Positions 35,577 through 44,888 of a stretch of DNA of 64,000 nt are shown in pieces (positions within the stretch are counted from its first letter, which is position 1; each line of letters starts with the position of its first letter). This stretch comes from Propioniciclava coleopterorum (GTDB lineage: Bacteria > Actinomycetota > Actinomycetes > Propionibacteriales > Propionibacteriaceae). The stretch covers positions 2,622,722-2,686,721 of the forward strand of contig NZ_CP049865.1 in the NCBI RefSeq assembly GCF_011393335.1. Reading direction: 5' to 3'. The translations under genes were made by a program, and so were the position numbers. The notes under the pieces were generated by a model. That model saw only the letters and a list, made by a program, of their open reading frames with translations, did not search any database and was not told where the DNA came from.

Positions 35577-36872
35577 GTGGCGATCCTGACCCCGAGTCGC
35601 ACCACCCGTCCGGCGAGCGCGGCGCCCGGTCGGAAGGACCGCGCCGAGCGGGGCCTGCGGGCCTCGGCGTCGCACTGGCTGGCGCATCCGCTGGCGGACG
35701 TGTTCCTGGTGACCGTGCCGACGCTGATCCTGATCGGGCTGGGCACGCTGATGGTCTGGTCGGCGTCGACGCCGTACGGCCAGCGCCAGTTCGACAACCC
35801 CTACTACTTCGTCTTGCGGCACGGGATGTTCCTGCTGCTGGCGCTCATCGCCGGGGCCGTGACCGCCCGCATCCGGGTGCAGGCCTACGCCGGCGTGCTG
35901 TCGTGGGTCATCCTGTCCGGGACCGTCATCGCGCTCGCGCTCACCTTCACCCCGCTGGGGTACGGCGTGGGCGGCAACAAGAACTGGCTCAACTTCGGCG
36001 GCTCCAACACCATGCTGCGGCTGCAACCCGCGGAGTTCGCCAAGCTCGCCATCGTCGTGTGGGGCGCCGCCGTCCTGTCGACCAAGCGCAAGCTGCTGGG
36101 CAGCGTCAAGCACGTGCTCATGCCGTTCGTCGTCTTCTCGATGGGCCTGATCGGCCTGGTGGTGCTGCAGAAGGACCTCGGCACCGCGATCATCCTCGCG
36201 CTGCTCATGCTCGGCATGCTGTGGTGCGCCGGGGCCCCGCTGCGCGTGATCAGCCTGCTGGTCGCGTTGTTCGGCGCCGGAACCGCCGCGCTGGTTTATC
36301 TCGAGCCGAACCGCATGGCGCGCATCCTGGGGTTCCTGGACCCCACCGCCGATCCCACCGGCATCAACCACCAGCCCATCCGGGCGCTCTACGGGCTCGC
36401 CACCGGCGGCTGGCTCGGCGTCGGGCTGGGCGCGGGCCGGCAGAAGTGGGGCGCGCTGTCGGAGGCGCACACCGACTACATCCTCGCCGTCATCGGCGAG
36501 GAGCTCGGCCTGCTCGGCACGCTCATCGTCTTCGCGCTGTTCGTGGCGCTCGCCTGGGGCGGCTTCCGCATCGCCGTGCGCAGCTCGTCGTTCTTCGGAC
36601 GCCTCGCGGCGTCCGGCATCACCCTGTGGCTCACCCTGCAGGCGCTGATCAACATCCTCGTGGTGCTCCAGTGGGCGCCGGTGCTGGGCGTCCCGCTACC
36701 CTTCGTGTCGTACGGCGGGTCGGCGATGCTGGCCAACGTGATGGCCATCGGGGTGCTGGTGGCCTGCGCCCGGGACGAGCCCGGAGCCATCGCCTGGCGG
36801 CGCAAGCGGGCCAAGCGGAAGGCGCCGAGCCGCCGCTTCTCGACGGTCCTGCCGGGCCGTCGCCCATCCTGA
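35577..36872 (+). CDS. ftsW: Septal peptidoglycan glycosyltransferase FtsW
   Basis: A 431-residue SEDS protein with about ten membrane helices. It has a ~35-residue cytoplasmic start and a first helix VFLVTVPTLILIGLGTLMVWSAS. LQPAEFAKLAIVVWGA and the SEDS signature IGEELGLLGTLIVFALF follow. VPLPFVSYGGSAMLANVMAIGVL lies near the C-terminus. It polymerises lipid II at the septum together with FtsI, encoded in the same cluster. GTG start with a GGGAGG site 13 nt after murD. Confidence 0.94.
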   Translation: MAILTPSRTTRPASAAPGRKDRAERGLRASASHWLAHPLADVFLVTVPTLILIGLGTLMVWSASTPYGQRQFDNPYYFVLRHGMFLLLALIAGAVTARIRVQAYAGVLSWVILSGTVIALALTFTPLGYGVGGNKNWLNFGGSNTMLRLQPAEFAKLAIVVWGAAVLSTKRKLLGSVKHVLMPFVVFSMGLIGLVVLQKDLGTAIILALLMLGMLWCAGAPLRVISLLVALFGAGTAALVYLEPNRMARILGFLDPTADPTGINHQPIRALYGLATGGWLGVGLGAGRQKWGALSEAHTDYILAVIGEELGLLGTLIVFALFVALAWGGFRIAVRSSSFFGRLAASGITLWLTLQALINILVVLQWAPVLGVPLPFVSYGGSAMLANVMAIGVLVACARDEPGAIAWRRKRAKRKAPSRRFSTVLPGRRPS

Positions 36873-36885
36873 CGGAGGAACACCG

Positions 36886-37983
36886 ATGGTCTCGATCGTC
36901 CTCGCCGGCGGAGGCACCGCCGGCCACACGTCGCCCCTGATCGCGACGGCCGAACGGCTGCGCGAGCAGGAGCCCGACGTCCGCCTCACGGTGGTGGGGA
37001 CGCCCAAGGGCATCGAGTCGCGCGTGATCCCGGCCGCCGGCCTCGACCTGTGGATGATCCCGCCCGTGCCGCTGCCGCGCCGGCCCACCCCCGCGCTGCT
37101 GCGCGTCCCGGGCCGGCTGATGGGGGCGGTGCGCCAGTCCATCGCCATCCTCGACGAGGTCGGCGCGGACGCCGTGGTGGGCTTCGGCGGCTACGTGTCG
37201 CTGCCCGTGTACCTCGCCGCCCTCGCGCGGCGCGTCCCGGTCGTCATCCACGAGCAGAACGCCGTGCCCGGGCTGGCGAACAAGATCGCGACCCGGTTCG
37301 CCTCGGTCGTCGCCGTGTCGTTCCCCGACACCCCGCTCAAGGGCGCCCGCTACGTCGGCCTGCCGCTGCGCGCGGCCATCTCCCGGCTGGACGCGGACGC
37401 GGCCCGGGCGCAGGCGCGCGCCGACCTCGGCTTCGAGGGCGAGCGGCCGCTGCTGCTGGTCTCCGGCGGCTCGCAGGGCGCGGTCGCCATCAACGACGCC
37501 ACCCTGGCCGCCCGCGACGAACTGCTGGCCGCGGGCGTCGACGTCCTCCACGTGCTGGGGCCCCGGAACCTCACCGGCGACCACGTCGTCGTCACGGACC
37601 CCGACACGGGCGCGTCCTACCGGCCCGTCGGCTACGTGGACGCGATGGAGCAGGCCTACGCGGCCGCCGACCTGATGGTGGGCCGCTCCGGCGCCGGCAC
37701 CGTGATGGAGACCGCCACCGTCGGGCTGCCCGTGGTGTTCGTGCCCCTGCCGCACGGCAACGGCGAGCAGGCGCGCAACGCGACCTTCCTCGTCGAGGGC
37801 GGCGCCGGGGTCGTGGTGCCCAACGCCGAGTTCGACGGCCCGCGCCTCGTCCACGAGGTGCTGCCGCTCCTCAACGACCCCGAGCGGCTCGCCGCCGTCC
37901 GGGGGCGGCTGGCGGGGCTGGTGCCCAAGGACGCGGCCGCCGACCTGGCGGCCATGGTCCTCGACGTGGCCCGGGGGAAGTGA
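36886..37983 (+). CDS. murG: UDP-GlcNAc:lipid I N-acetylglucosaminyltransferase
   Basis: A 365-residue GT-B glycosyltransferase. The N-terminal glycine loop is LAGGGTAGHTSPL. GFGGYVSLPVYLAAL and VIHEQNAVPGLANKI are the acceptor-side motifs. LLVSGGSQGAVAIND and GRSGAGTVMETATVGLPVVFVPLPHGNGEQ form the UDP-GlcNAc site. It makes lipid II on the cytoplasmic face of the membrane. ATG with a GGAGG site, 13 nt after ftsW. Confidence 0.95.
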   Translation: MVSIVLAGGGTAGHTSPLIATAERLREQEPDVRLTVVGTPKGIESRVIPAAGLDLWMIPPVPLPRRPTPALLRVPGRLMGAVRQSIAILDEVGADAVVGFGGYVSLPVYLAALARRVPVVIHEQNAVPGLANKIATRFASVVAVSFPDTPLKGARYVGLPLRAAISRLDADAARAQARADLGFEGERPLLLVSGGSQGAVAINDATLAARDELLAAGVDVLHVLGPRNLTGDHVVVTDPDTGASYRPVGYVDAMEQAYAAADLMVGRSGAGTVMETATVGLPVVFVPLPHGNGEQARNATFLVEGGAGVVVPNAEFDGPRLVHEVLPLLNDPERLAAVRGRLAGLVPKDAAADLAAMVLDVARGK

Positions 37984-37984
37984 C

Positions 37985-39403
37985 ATGCCACTCATCACGC
38001 CCGTCGCCCTCGAACCCCTGGACGCGCTGGGCCCGGTCCACTTCATCGCCCTCGGCGGCGCCGGCATGAGTGGGATCGCCGCCGCCTACGCCGACAGCGG
38101 CCTGACCGTCTCGGGCAGCGACCGCGACGACTCCGCGGCCCTGCGGCGGCTCGCCGACCGCGGCGTCACCACCTACGTGGGCCACGACCCCGCCCAGCTG
38201 GGCGACGCGCGGACGGTGGTCGTCTCCTCCGCGATCAAGCCCGACAACGTGGAACTCGCGGAGGCCCGGCGTCGCGGCCTGCGGGTGTGGCACCGGTCGG
38301 CCGCGCTGGCGGCCCTGATGCTCGGCCGGCGCGGCGTCGCCGTGGCCGGCACGCACGGCAAGACGACCACCACCGGCATGATCGCCACGATGCTGATCGG
38401 CACCGACGCCGACCCCGGCTACGTCATCGGTTCGCCGCTGGCCACCACGGGGGAGAGCGCCGCGCTGGGGGGCGGGCCGGCGTTCGTGGTCGAGGCCGAC
38501 GAGTCGGACGGCTCGTTCCTGCAGTACCCCGCCGAGATCGTGGTGGTCACCAACATCGAGGCCGACCACCTCGACAACTGGGGGACCCGCGAGGCCTACG
38601 AGGACGGCTTCGTCCGGCTGGGCACGGCCCCGGGGGTCCGCACCGTCATCATGAACGCCGACGACCCGCGCTGCCTCGCGGTGGCCGACCGCGTCCGCGC
38701 CGCCGGCAAGGACGTCGTCCTGGTCGGCGAGTCCGAGGGCGCGGACGTGCGGCTGACGGCCGTCCGGCTCGGCCCGGGCGTCACCGAGGCGCAGCTCACC
38801 GCCGACGGCGACGCGGGGCTGCTGCGGCTGGCGGTGCCGGGCCGGTTCAACCTGGCGAACGCGGCGGCCGCGTACGCGGCCGGGCGCGCGCTGGGGCTGC
38901 CCGGCGCCGACCTGCGGGAGGCGCTGTCCGCCTTCACGGGCACGCACCGCCGCTTCGAGTTCCGCGGCGTGTGCGGGGGCGTGCGCGTCTACGACGACTA
39001 CGCCCATCACCCCACCGAGGTCGCCGCGATCCTCGCCGCCGCCCGCTCGTCGGTGCCCGAGGGCGGCCGGCTGGTCGCGTGCTTCCAGCCGCACCTGTTC
39101 AGCCGGACCCGCGACTTCGCCGACGAGTTCGCCGAGGCGCTCAAGCCCGCCGACCTGGTCGTGCTCGCCGGCATCTACCCGGCTCGGGAGGACGCCGCGG
39201 ACTTCCCCGGCGTGACCTCGACCGGACTGGGCGAACTGGCCGCCGGGCACGGGGTGGCCACGCGGGTGGTCGAGGACCTGGCCGAGGTCCCCGACGTGCT
39301 CGCGGCGCTCGTCGAGCCGGGCGACCTCGTCCTGACCATCGGCGCCGGCAGCGTGACGACGGTCGGCCCCGCCCTGCTCGCGCGCCTCGGGAGGGGTGCG
39401 TGA
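37985..39403 (+). CDS. murC: UDP-MurNAc:L-alanine ligase
   Basis: A 472-residue Mur ligase. An N-terminal Rossmann loop is FIALGGAGMSGIAAAYADSG. The ATP loop is AVAGTHGKTTTTGMIATML. EADESDGSFLQY, VTNIEADHLDNW and the C-terminal YDDYAHHPTEVAAILAAAR identify MurC. It adds the first residue, L-Ala, of the stem peptide. It begins 1 nt after murG, and its stop overlaps ftsQ. Confidence 0.95.
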   Translation: MPLITPVALEPLDALGPVHFIALGGAGMSGIAAAYADSGLTVSGSDRDDSAALRRLADRGVTTYVGHDPAQLGDARTVVVSSAIKPDNVELAEARRRGLRVWHRSAALAALMLGRRGVAVAGTHGKTTTTGMIATMLIGTDADPGYVIGSPLATTGESAALGGGPAFVVEADESDGSFLQYPAEIVVVTNIEADHLDNWGTREAYEDGFVRLGTAPGVRTVIMNADDPRCLAVADRVRAAGKDVVLVGESEGADVRLTAVRLGPGVTEAQLTADGDAGLLRLAVPGRFNLANAAAAYAAGRALGLPGADLREALSAFTGTHRRFEFRGVCGGVRVYDDYAHHPTEVAAILAAARSSVPEGGRLVACFQPHLFSRTRDFADEFAEALKPADLVVLAGIYPAREDAADFPGVTSTGLGELAAGHGVATRVVEDLAEVPDVLAALVEPGDLVLTIGAGSVTTVGPALLARLGRGA

Positions 39404-40122
39404 CCGAACCGCTCGTCGACGTGACCGGAGCGCGCAAGCGACGCGCGCAGGCGAAGCGACTCCGCACGCTGAAGCGCGTCGCGCTCGCGGTGGGGGTGCT
39501 GGCGCTGATCGGCGCGCTGGCCTGGGTCGTGTGGGGCTCCCCGTGGCTGCTCGCCCGCCAGGTCGAGGTGCGCGGCACGTCGCTGCTGAGCGTGCAGCAG
39601 GTCACCGACGCCGCGCAGGTGCCCTTGGACACGCCGCTCGCCGCGGTGGACACCGCCGGCGTCGAGCAGCGGATCACCACGGCGCTGCCCGCCGCGGCTT
39701 CGGCCAGGGCGGGGCGCTCCTGGCCCGGGACCGTCGTCATCGACGTCACCGAGCGGACGCCGGCGCTCAGCATCCCGCTGGGCCGGGAATACCTGTGGGT
39801 CGCCGGGGACGGCGTGATCTTCCACCGCACGGCGACCCCGCCCGAGGGCGTCCTGCTCGTGAACGGCAGCGTGACCGACGAGGAGACCATCACCGCGCTG
39901 GCGAAGGTCGCCGCGGCGCTCCCGCCGGCGGTGCGCGAGCGCGCCGAGGGCATCATCGCCGCCTCCCGCGACTCGGTCGTCATCAACCTGACCGACGGGC
40001 GCCGCGTCGTGTGGGGGAGTTCAGACGACAGCGAACTCAAGGCCCGCGTGGTCGTCCCGCTGCTCAAGGTGAAGGCCCGCGAGTACGACGTGTCGGCGCC
40101 GACGCACCCCATCACCCGCTGA
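39400..40122 (+). CDS. ftsQ: Division protein FtsQ
   Basis: A 240-residue single-pass membrane protein. A basic cytoplasmic part is followed by a helix at about 29-49 (VALAVGVLALIGALAWVVWG). An extracellular POTRA domain (LARQVEVRGTSLLSVQQVTDAAQ) and an FtsQ beta domain (PGTVVIDVTERTPALSIPLGREYLWVAGDGVIFH) follow. It links early and late divisome proteins. The GTG overlaps the murC stop. Confidence 0.92.
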   Translation: MTEPLVDVTGARKRRAQAKRLRTLKRVALAVGVLALIGALAWVVWGSPWLLARQVEVRGTSLLSVQQVTDAAQVPLDTPLAAVDTAGVEQRITTALPAAASARAGRSWPGTVVIDVTERTPALSIPLGREYLWVAGDGVIFHRTATPPEGVLLVNGSVTDEETITALAKVAAALPPAVRERAEGIIAASRDSVVINLTDGRRVVWGSSDDSELKARVVVPLLKVKAREYDVSAPTHPITR

Positions 40123-40222
40123 CGCGCCCGCCGGCACGGGGGCACTTCCCCGACCGACGGACGGCGGGGCCCGGCGCTGCGGCGTCCTCCCGCGGGGGAC
40201 AACCCTCGACCCTCGACCGAAG

Positions 40223-40241
40223 TCTCAACCCAAGGTTGAGA
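40223..40241. repeat. Inverted repeat in the ftsZ upstream region
   Basis: TCTCAACC-CAA-GGTTGAGA is a perfect 8-bp inverted repeat, 150 nt before the ftsZ start, inside the 268-nt gap between ftsQ and ftsZ. That gap is the longest within the cluster and must hold the ftsZ promoter(s). The repeat could be an operator or part of a transcript hairpin. No clear -10/-35 pair or strong ribosome-binding site is visible near 40391. Confidence 0.5.
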
Positions 40242-40390
40242 GGCGCGCCCGGGGGAACGTGGCACTGGGTCTGCGGGGCGAGCCTCGGATACCCTGAACG
40301 GCAGTCCCTCCCAGGTCGTTGTCTTCCCACGCCGGACGCCTGCGGTGCGAGGGGGCAACGAAGTTTCGACGACAGGATTGGGTACCGAAC

Positions 40391-41584
40391 GTGGCGAGTG
40401 CATCCCAGAACTACCTGGCGATCATCAAGGTGGTCGGCGTCGGTGGCGGCGGCGTCAACGCCGTGAACCGGATGATCGAGGCCGGCCTGCGCGGCGTGGA
40501 GTTCATCGCGGTGAACACCGACGCCCAGGCGCTCCTCATGAGCGACGCCGACGTCAAGCTCGACATCGGGCGCGACCTGACGCGCGGGCTCGGCGCCGGC
40601 GCCGACCCCGACAAGGGTCGCCAGGCCGCCGAGGATCACGCGGAGGAGATCGAGGAGGTCCTGAAGGGGGCCGACATGGTCTTCGTCACCGCGGGCGAGG
40701 GCGGCGGCACCGGCACCGGCGGCGCGCCCGTCGTGGCCCGCATCGCGCGCTCGCTGGGCGCGCTGACCATCGGCGTCGTGACGCGGCCGTTCTCCTTCGA
40801 GGGCAAGCGCCGCTCCACCCAGGCCGAGAACGGCATCGCCGCGCTGCGCGAAGAGGTCGACACCCTCATCGTCATCCCCAACGACAAGCTGCTGGAGATG
40901 ACCGACCACCACGTCGCGATCCTCGAGGCCTTCAAGCAGGCCGATCAGGTGCTGATGCAGGGCGTCTCGGGCATCACCGACCTCATCACCACGCCGGGTC
41001 TGATCAACCTCGACTTCGCGGACGTGAAGGCCGTCATGAGCAACGCCGGCTCCGCGCTGATGGGCATCGGCTCGGCCCGCGGCGAGGACCGCGCCCGCGC
41101 CGCCGCCGAGATGGCGGTGTCCAGCCCGCTGCTGGAGGCGTCCATCGACGGCGCCCACGGCATCCTGCTGGCGATCGCCGGCGGCTCCGACCTGGGCCTG
41201 TTCGAGGTGTCCGCCGCCGCCAACCTCATCGAGTCGGCCGCCCACGAGGACGCCAACATCATCTTCGGAACGGTCATCGACGACGCCCTGGGCGACGAGG
41301 TGCGCGTGACGGTGATCGCCGCCGGCTTCGACGGCGGCAGCCCGCCGCGGCGGCAGCCCGGCGTGACGCGGCAGCCCGACCTGGCCCGCCAGCGCCCGCC
41401 GCAGCCCGCGCCCTCGACCCCGTCGCCGGCGACGCCCGGGCTCCAGCAGCAGGCGCCCAGCCAGCCCCGGCCCGCGTCGCCCGCGCCGGACCCCTGGCAG
41501 CAGCCCGCTCCGGCCTCGCGCCCGGCTCCGCAGCCGTCGCCCGATGACGACGACGAACTCGACGTGCCGGACTTCCTGAAGTAG
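40391..41584 (+). CDS. ftsZ: Cell division GTPase FtsZ
   Basis: A 397-residue tubulin homologue forming the Z ring. N-terminal [22 protein letters not shown] and the tubulin signature [15 protein letters not shown] near residue 105 bind [22 protein letters not shown] and [25 protein letters not shown] provide the T7 loop. A Pro/Gln-rich linker leads to the C-terminal peptide [13 protein letters not shown], the docking site for SepF and other partners. I chose the GTG at 40391, which gives the usual [10 protein letters not shown] start. Confidence 0.96.
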   Translation: MASASQNYLAIIKVVGVGGGGVNAVNRMIEAGLRGVEFIAVNTDAQALLMSDADVKLDIGRDLTRGLGAGADPDKGRQAAEDHAEEIEEVLKGADMVFVTAGEGGGTGTGGAPVVARIARSLGALTIGVVTRPFSFEGKRRSTQAENGIAALREEVDTLIVIPNDKLLEMTDHHVAILEAFKQADQVLMQGVSGITDLITTPGLINLDFADVKAVMSNAGSALMGIGSARGEDRARAAAEMAVSSPLLEASIDGAHGILLAIAGGSDLGLFEVSAAANLIESAAHEDANIIFGTVIDDALGDEVRVTVIAAGFDGGSPPRRQPGVTRQPDLARQRPPQPAPSTPSPATPGLQQQAPSQPRPASPAPDPWQQPAPASRPAPQPSPDDDDELDVPDFLK

Positions 41585-41589
41585 GCCCG

Positions 41590-42303
41590 TTGTTCTGGTT
41601 CCGCCGCGACCCCGACGCCCGCCTGGGCGTCGGGGTCGCGTTCACCTCCGCCGACCTGGACCTGGGCGACCTGCGCGATCGGGCGGCCCGCGACGCCGAC
41701 CTGACGCGGCTGGGCGCTGCGCTCGGCGTCCCGGTCGGGATCGTGGCGCAGGTGCACGGCAACGCCGTGGTGCGCGCCGCCCACCCGCCGTCGCCCGGCG
41801 ACGTCGCCCCGCTGGATCTGACGTGCGAACGGGCCGACGCGCTCTGGACGAGCGAGCCCGGGCTGGCCGTCGCGGTGCGCGTGGCCGACTGCGTGCCGGT
41901 GTGCCTGGCCGCCGAGGACGCCTCGGTCGTCGCGGCGGTGCACGCGGGGCGCCCGGGGCTGCTCAACGGCGTGCTCGGCCGGGCCGTCGCGGACCTGCGC
42001 GCGGTCACGGACGCGCCGCTGCGGGCCTGGATCGGCCCGCACGTGTGCGCGTCCTGCTACGAGGTGCCCGCCGCGATGGCGCGCGAGGCGTCCGCGGCGT
42101 TGGGGATCGCGCCCGCCACGACCTCGTGGGGGACGCCGACGCTCGACCTCACCGCGGCGGCGGTGCGCCAGCTCGAGGCCGCCGGGGTGGCCACGGAGTT
42201 CGTCGGCGGCTGCACCCGGGAGGAGCCGCGGCTGCACTCGTACCGCCGCGACGGCGCGGACGCGGGCCGGCTCGTCGGCGCGATCTGGATCGCGGAGCGC
42301 TGA
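41590..42303 (+). CDS. pgeF: PgeF/YfiH-family protein (peptidoglycan editing factor)
   Basis: A 237-residue DUF152 (multicopper-oxidase-fold) protein. The metal/active-site residues are in [33 protein letters not shown] and [14 protein letters not shown]. Relatives act as purine nucleoside phosphorylases or remove wrongly inserted L-Ser from cell-wall precursors. It follows ftsZ by 5 nt, with a TTG start, as in many actinobacteria. Confidence 0.85.
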   Translation: MFWFRRDPDARLGVGVAFTSADLDLGDLRDRAARDADLTRLGAALGVPVGIVAQVHGNAVVRAAHPPSPGDVAPLDLTCERADALWTSEPGLAVAVRVADCVPVCLAAEDASVVAAVHAGRPGLLNGVLGRAVADLRAVTDAPLRAWIGPHVCASCYEVPAAMAREASAALGIAPATTSWGTPTLDLTAAAVRQLEAAGVATEFVGGCTREEPRLHSYRRDGADAGRLVGAIWIAER

Positions 42304-42383
42304 TCGCCCCGGCGCGCGGCGTGGCACGCGGGGCCGCACCGAGGCGCGCTAGTGTGTTGGCGACCCTGGAACGGAGGAACCCC

Positions 42384-42896
42384 ATGGCTGATGGTTTGAA
42401 GAAGGCTGCCGTGTGGCTTGGGCTGATGTCCGACACGCCCTACCCCGACGACGAGCGTGACGACGAGCTCACCGAGGCCGTTCCGGCGCGTGACGGTCGG
42501 GACGGCCGCGACAGCTACGAGCGCGAGGAGCGCGGCGCGATCGAGCGCGTCGAGCACACCGACGCCAGCATCACGCCCCTGGAGGGACGCCGCCCCGCCG
42601 CGGTGCCCCGCACGGCCGACCTCACGCGCATCGTCACGGTGCACCCGCGCACCTACAACGAGGCGCGCACGATCGGCGAGCATTTCCGGGACGGAATCCC
42701 GGTGATCATGAATCTGTCCGATATGGAGGACGCCGACGCGAAACGCCTCGTGGATTTCGCGGCCGGCCTGATCTTCGGCCTGCGCGGCGCGATCGAACGC
42801 GTGACCAGCAAGGTCTTCCTGCTGTCGCCCGCCGACGTCGTGGTGACCGCCGAGGACAAGGAACGCATCGCCGGAGGATTCTTCAACCAGAGCTAG
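42384..42896 (+). CDS. sepF: Z-ring anchoring protein SepF
   Basis: A 170-residue protein. An N-terminal amphipathic membrane-targeting helix ([15 protein letters not shown]) is followed by an acidic linker. A C-terminal SepF domain starts at about residue 80 ([47 protein letters not shown]). It tethers FtsZ to the membrane in actinobacteria lacking FtsA; no ftsA is present here. The ATG has a GGAGG site, and a TAGTGT box at 42350-42355 may be its own -10. Confidence 0.93.
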   Translation: MADGLKKAAVWLGLMSDTPYPDDERDDELTEAVPARDGRDGRDSYEREERGAIERVEHTDASITPLEGRRPAAVPRTADLTRIVTVHPRTYNEARTIGEHFRDGIPVIMNLSDMEDADAKRLVDFAAGLIFGLRGAIERVTSKVFLLSPADVVVTAEDKERIAGGFFNQS

Positions 42897-43002
42897 AGGA
42901 TTCACCCGGCGGGTTGGCCGGGGAAATCCCGCTACAGTACCCTGACCCGTAGGGGCGCCCCCGCGCGCACCCACAACGATTGTCCATCACGTGAGGTGAA
43001 CG

Positions 43003-44301
43003 ATGACCCTGACCATCGAGCAGGTGCGCGACACGCGTTTCCACTTGGCCCGCCGGAACGGCTACGACCCGGCTGATGTCGACACGTTCGTCGACAAGGT
43101 CGAGACGACGCTGGTCGCCCTCGGCGAGGAGAACGCGACGCTGCAGCAGCAGGTCTCGACGCTCTCCGCGTCGGGCGGAGGCGCCGGCGACGCCGAGCTG
43201 AAGGAGGCCCTCGAGGCCAGGGAAGCCGAGATCGAGCGCCTCAAGGGCGAACTCTCGGCCGCCCGCTCCGGTCAGTCCGACGACGCCGCGGCCCTCCAGC
43301 GTCAACTGGACGAGCTGCGCGAGCAGGCCCAGGCCCGCGAGGCCGACCTGACCTCGCAGCTGCGCGCCAAGGACGAGGAGCTCGCCCAGCACCGCGGCGA
43401 CCTGTCGCAGCACGCCGACGCGCTGCGCGACAAGGACGAGGAACTGCAGCGCAAGCAGGACGAGATCGCCAACCTGCACAACTCGCTGGCCGGCGGCGGC
43501 GACAAGGCCGCCCACCTGGAGAGCGAGCTCGCGAACCGCGACCAGCAGATCGACGAGCTGCGCGGCCAGGTCCAGGAGCTGCGCGGCGAGGTCAACAGCC
43601 GCGACGCCCGCCTCGAGGGTCTCACCGGCGAGCTCGAGCAGCTCAAGCAGACCCTGGCCACCCCGGCGATGGCCGCGGCGGTCGACGCCCCCGTCGCCGT
43701 CGCGTCCGTGGGTGCGGGCCCGCAGGAGATCATCGTCCGCGCCGCGAGCGACGCCTCGCCGGCCGTGACGCGCCTGCTGCAGATGGCGACCGAGCAGGCC
43801 GAGCAGCTCGTCACCGAGGCCAAGAGCGAGGCCGAGAAGACGACGTCGGAGGCCAACGCGCTGGCCGAGAAGGTCACCTCCGAGGCCAAGGCCGCCGCGG
43901 AGAAGACCACCGCGGACGCGCAGGCCGCCGCCGAGAAGACGACCAACGACGCCCACGAGCTGGCCCAGAGCATCGAGAACGACGCCCGCGCCCAGGCCGA
44001 GAAGACCACCGGGGACGCCGACCAGCGTGCCGCCCAGGTCGACAAGGACGCCGTGTCCCGTCGCTCGGAGCTGTTCAGCACGCTCGAGCAGGAGCGCGAC
44101 GAGCTCTCGGGCCGCGTCGATCACCTGCGCGACTTCGAGAAGCGGTTCCGCGACTCGTTCACCTCGCACCTGGAGAAGCAGATCGCCGCGCTGCGCGACA
44201 ACAAGCTGACGCCGGAGGACACCCCCGACCTGATGAAGGACGGCGTCCGCGGCACCTCGGCGACGCCGCGTCTGGATGCGCTGCTGAACGACGAGCACTG
44301 A
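43003..44301 (+). CDS. wag31: DivIVA/Wag31-like polar growth protein
   Basis: A 432-residue coiled-coil protein, longer than many Wag31 proteins. Residues 1-60 hold the DivIVA membrane-binding domain (MTLTIEQVRDTRFHLARRNGYDPADVDTFVDKVETTL). Residues about 60-220 form a charged coiled coil. A segment at about 275-345 is built of 11-residue units around A-E-K-T-T, then a final helix FEKRFRDSFTSHLEKQIAAL follows. DivIVA marks curved membrane and directs wall synthesis at poles. The YggT gene often found between sepF and wag31 is absent; 106 nt separate them, with a possible -10 TACAGT at 42933-42938. Confidence 0.9.
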   Translation: MTLTIEQVRDTRFHLARRNGYDPADVDTFVDKVETTLVALGEENATLQQQVSTLSASGGGAGDAELKEALEAREAEIERLKGELSAARSGQSDDAAALQRQLDELREQAQAREADLTSQLRAKDEELAQHRGDLSQHADALRDKDEELQRKQDEIANLHNSLAGGGDKAAHLESELANRDQQIDELRGQVQELRGEVNSRDARLEGLTGELEQLKQTLATPAMAAAVDAPVAVASVGAGPQEIIVRAASDASPAVTRLLQMATEQAEQLVTEAKSEAEKTTSEANALAEKVTSEAKAAAEKTTADAQAAAEKTTNDAHELAQSIENDARAQAEKTTGDADQRAAQVDKDAVSRRSELFSTLEQERDELSGRVDHLRDFEKRFRDSFTSHLEKQIAALRDNKLTPEDTPDLMKDGVRGTSATPRLDALLNDEH

Positions 44302-44318
44302 GCCGACACGCACGCCTC

Positions 44319-44350
44319 GACGCCCCGGACGGTCCGCCGTCCGGGGCGTC
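44319..44350 (+). terminator. Terminator hairpin after wag31
   Basis: GACGCCCCGGACGG pairs perfectly with CCGTCCGGGGCGTC around a TCCG loop, a 14-bp stem 17 nt after the wag31 stop. It closes the division cluster. No U-tract is present. Confidence 0.8.
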
Positions 44351-44468
44351 GTCGCGTCCGCCGGTGAAACGTCCGTGTCACCCGGGCGTTCCCGGGAGGC
44401 GCGCCGGGGCTCGATGGTGGTACTGTCTGCGCTCAACGTTGTCGCCACACACCATTCGGGGGTAATAG

Positions 44469-44888
44469 ATGCCCAAGCCGGCCAAGGGGAACGAGGTCGC
44501 GGTTCCCGTCCTGGACGGGGAGGATCCCTGGACCCAGGACGAGCTCGACGAGGTCCGCGAGGACCTGGTCTTCGACGTCCAGCGCATGGAGCGCGCCATC
44601 CGCACCGCCGAGCGGGGCCTGGAGCGGCTCTTCGACGACGGGACCGAGGGCGCCGGCCGCGACCCGGCCGACGTCGGCTCCACCAACTTCGAGCGCGACC
44701 AGGAGATGTCGCTGGTGCAGAACGCCCGCGACATGCTCGACCAGGCGCAGAACGCCCTGCGCCGACTGGACTCCGGGCAGTACGGCTGGTGCGAGGTGTG
44801 CGGCGAGCCCATCGGCAAGGACCGGCTGATCGCGTTCCCGCGCGCGACGCTGTGCATGGCGTGCAAGCAGCGGGAGGAACGGCGATAA
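44469..44888 (+). CDS. DksA/TraR family zinc-finger protein
   Basis: A 139-residue protein with a central helical pair and a C-terminal zinc finger. [27 protein letters not shown] provides the C-x2-C...C-x2-C ligands. LDDVREDL-type acidic helices precede it (WTQDELDEVREDLVFDVQRMERAI). DksA/TraR proteins bind the secondary channel of RNA polymerase. Actinobacterial members between wag31 and lspA are common and little studied. A TACTGT at 44421-44426 may be the -10. Confidence 0.85.
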   Translation: MPKPAKGNEVAVPVLDGEDPWTQDELDEVREDLVFDVQRMERAIRTAERGLERLFDDGTEGAGRDPADVGSTNFERDQEMSLVQNARDMLDQAQNALRRLDSGQYGWCEVCGEPIGKDRLIAFPRATLCMACKQREERR

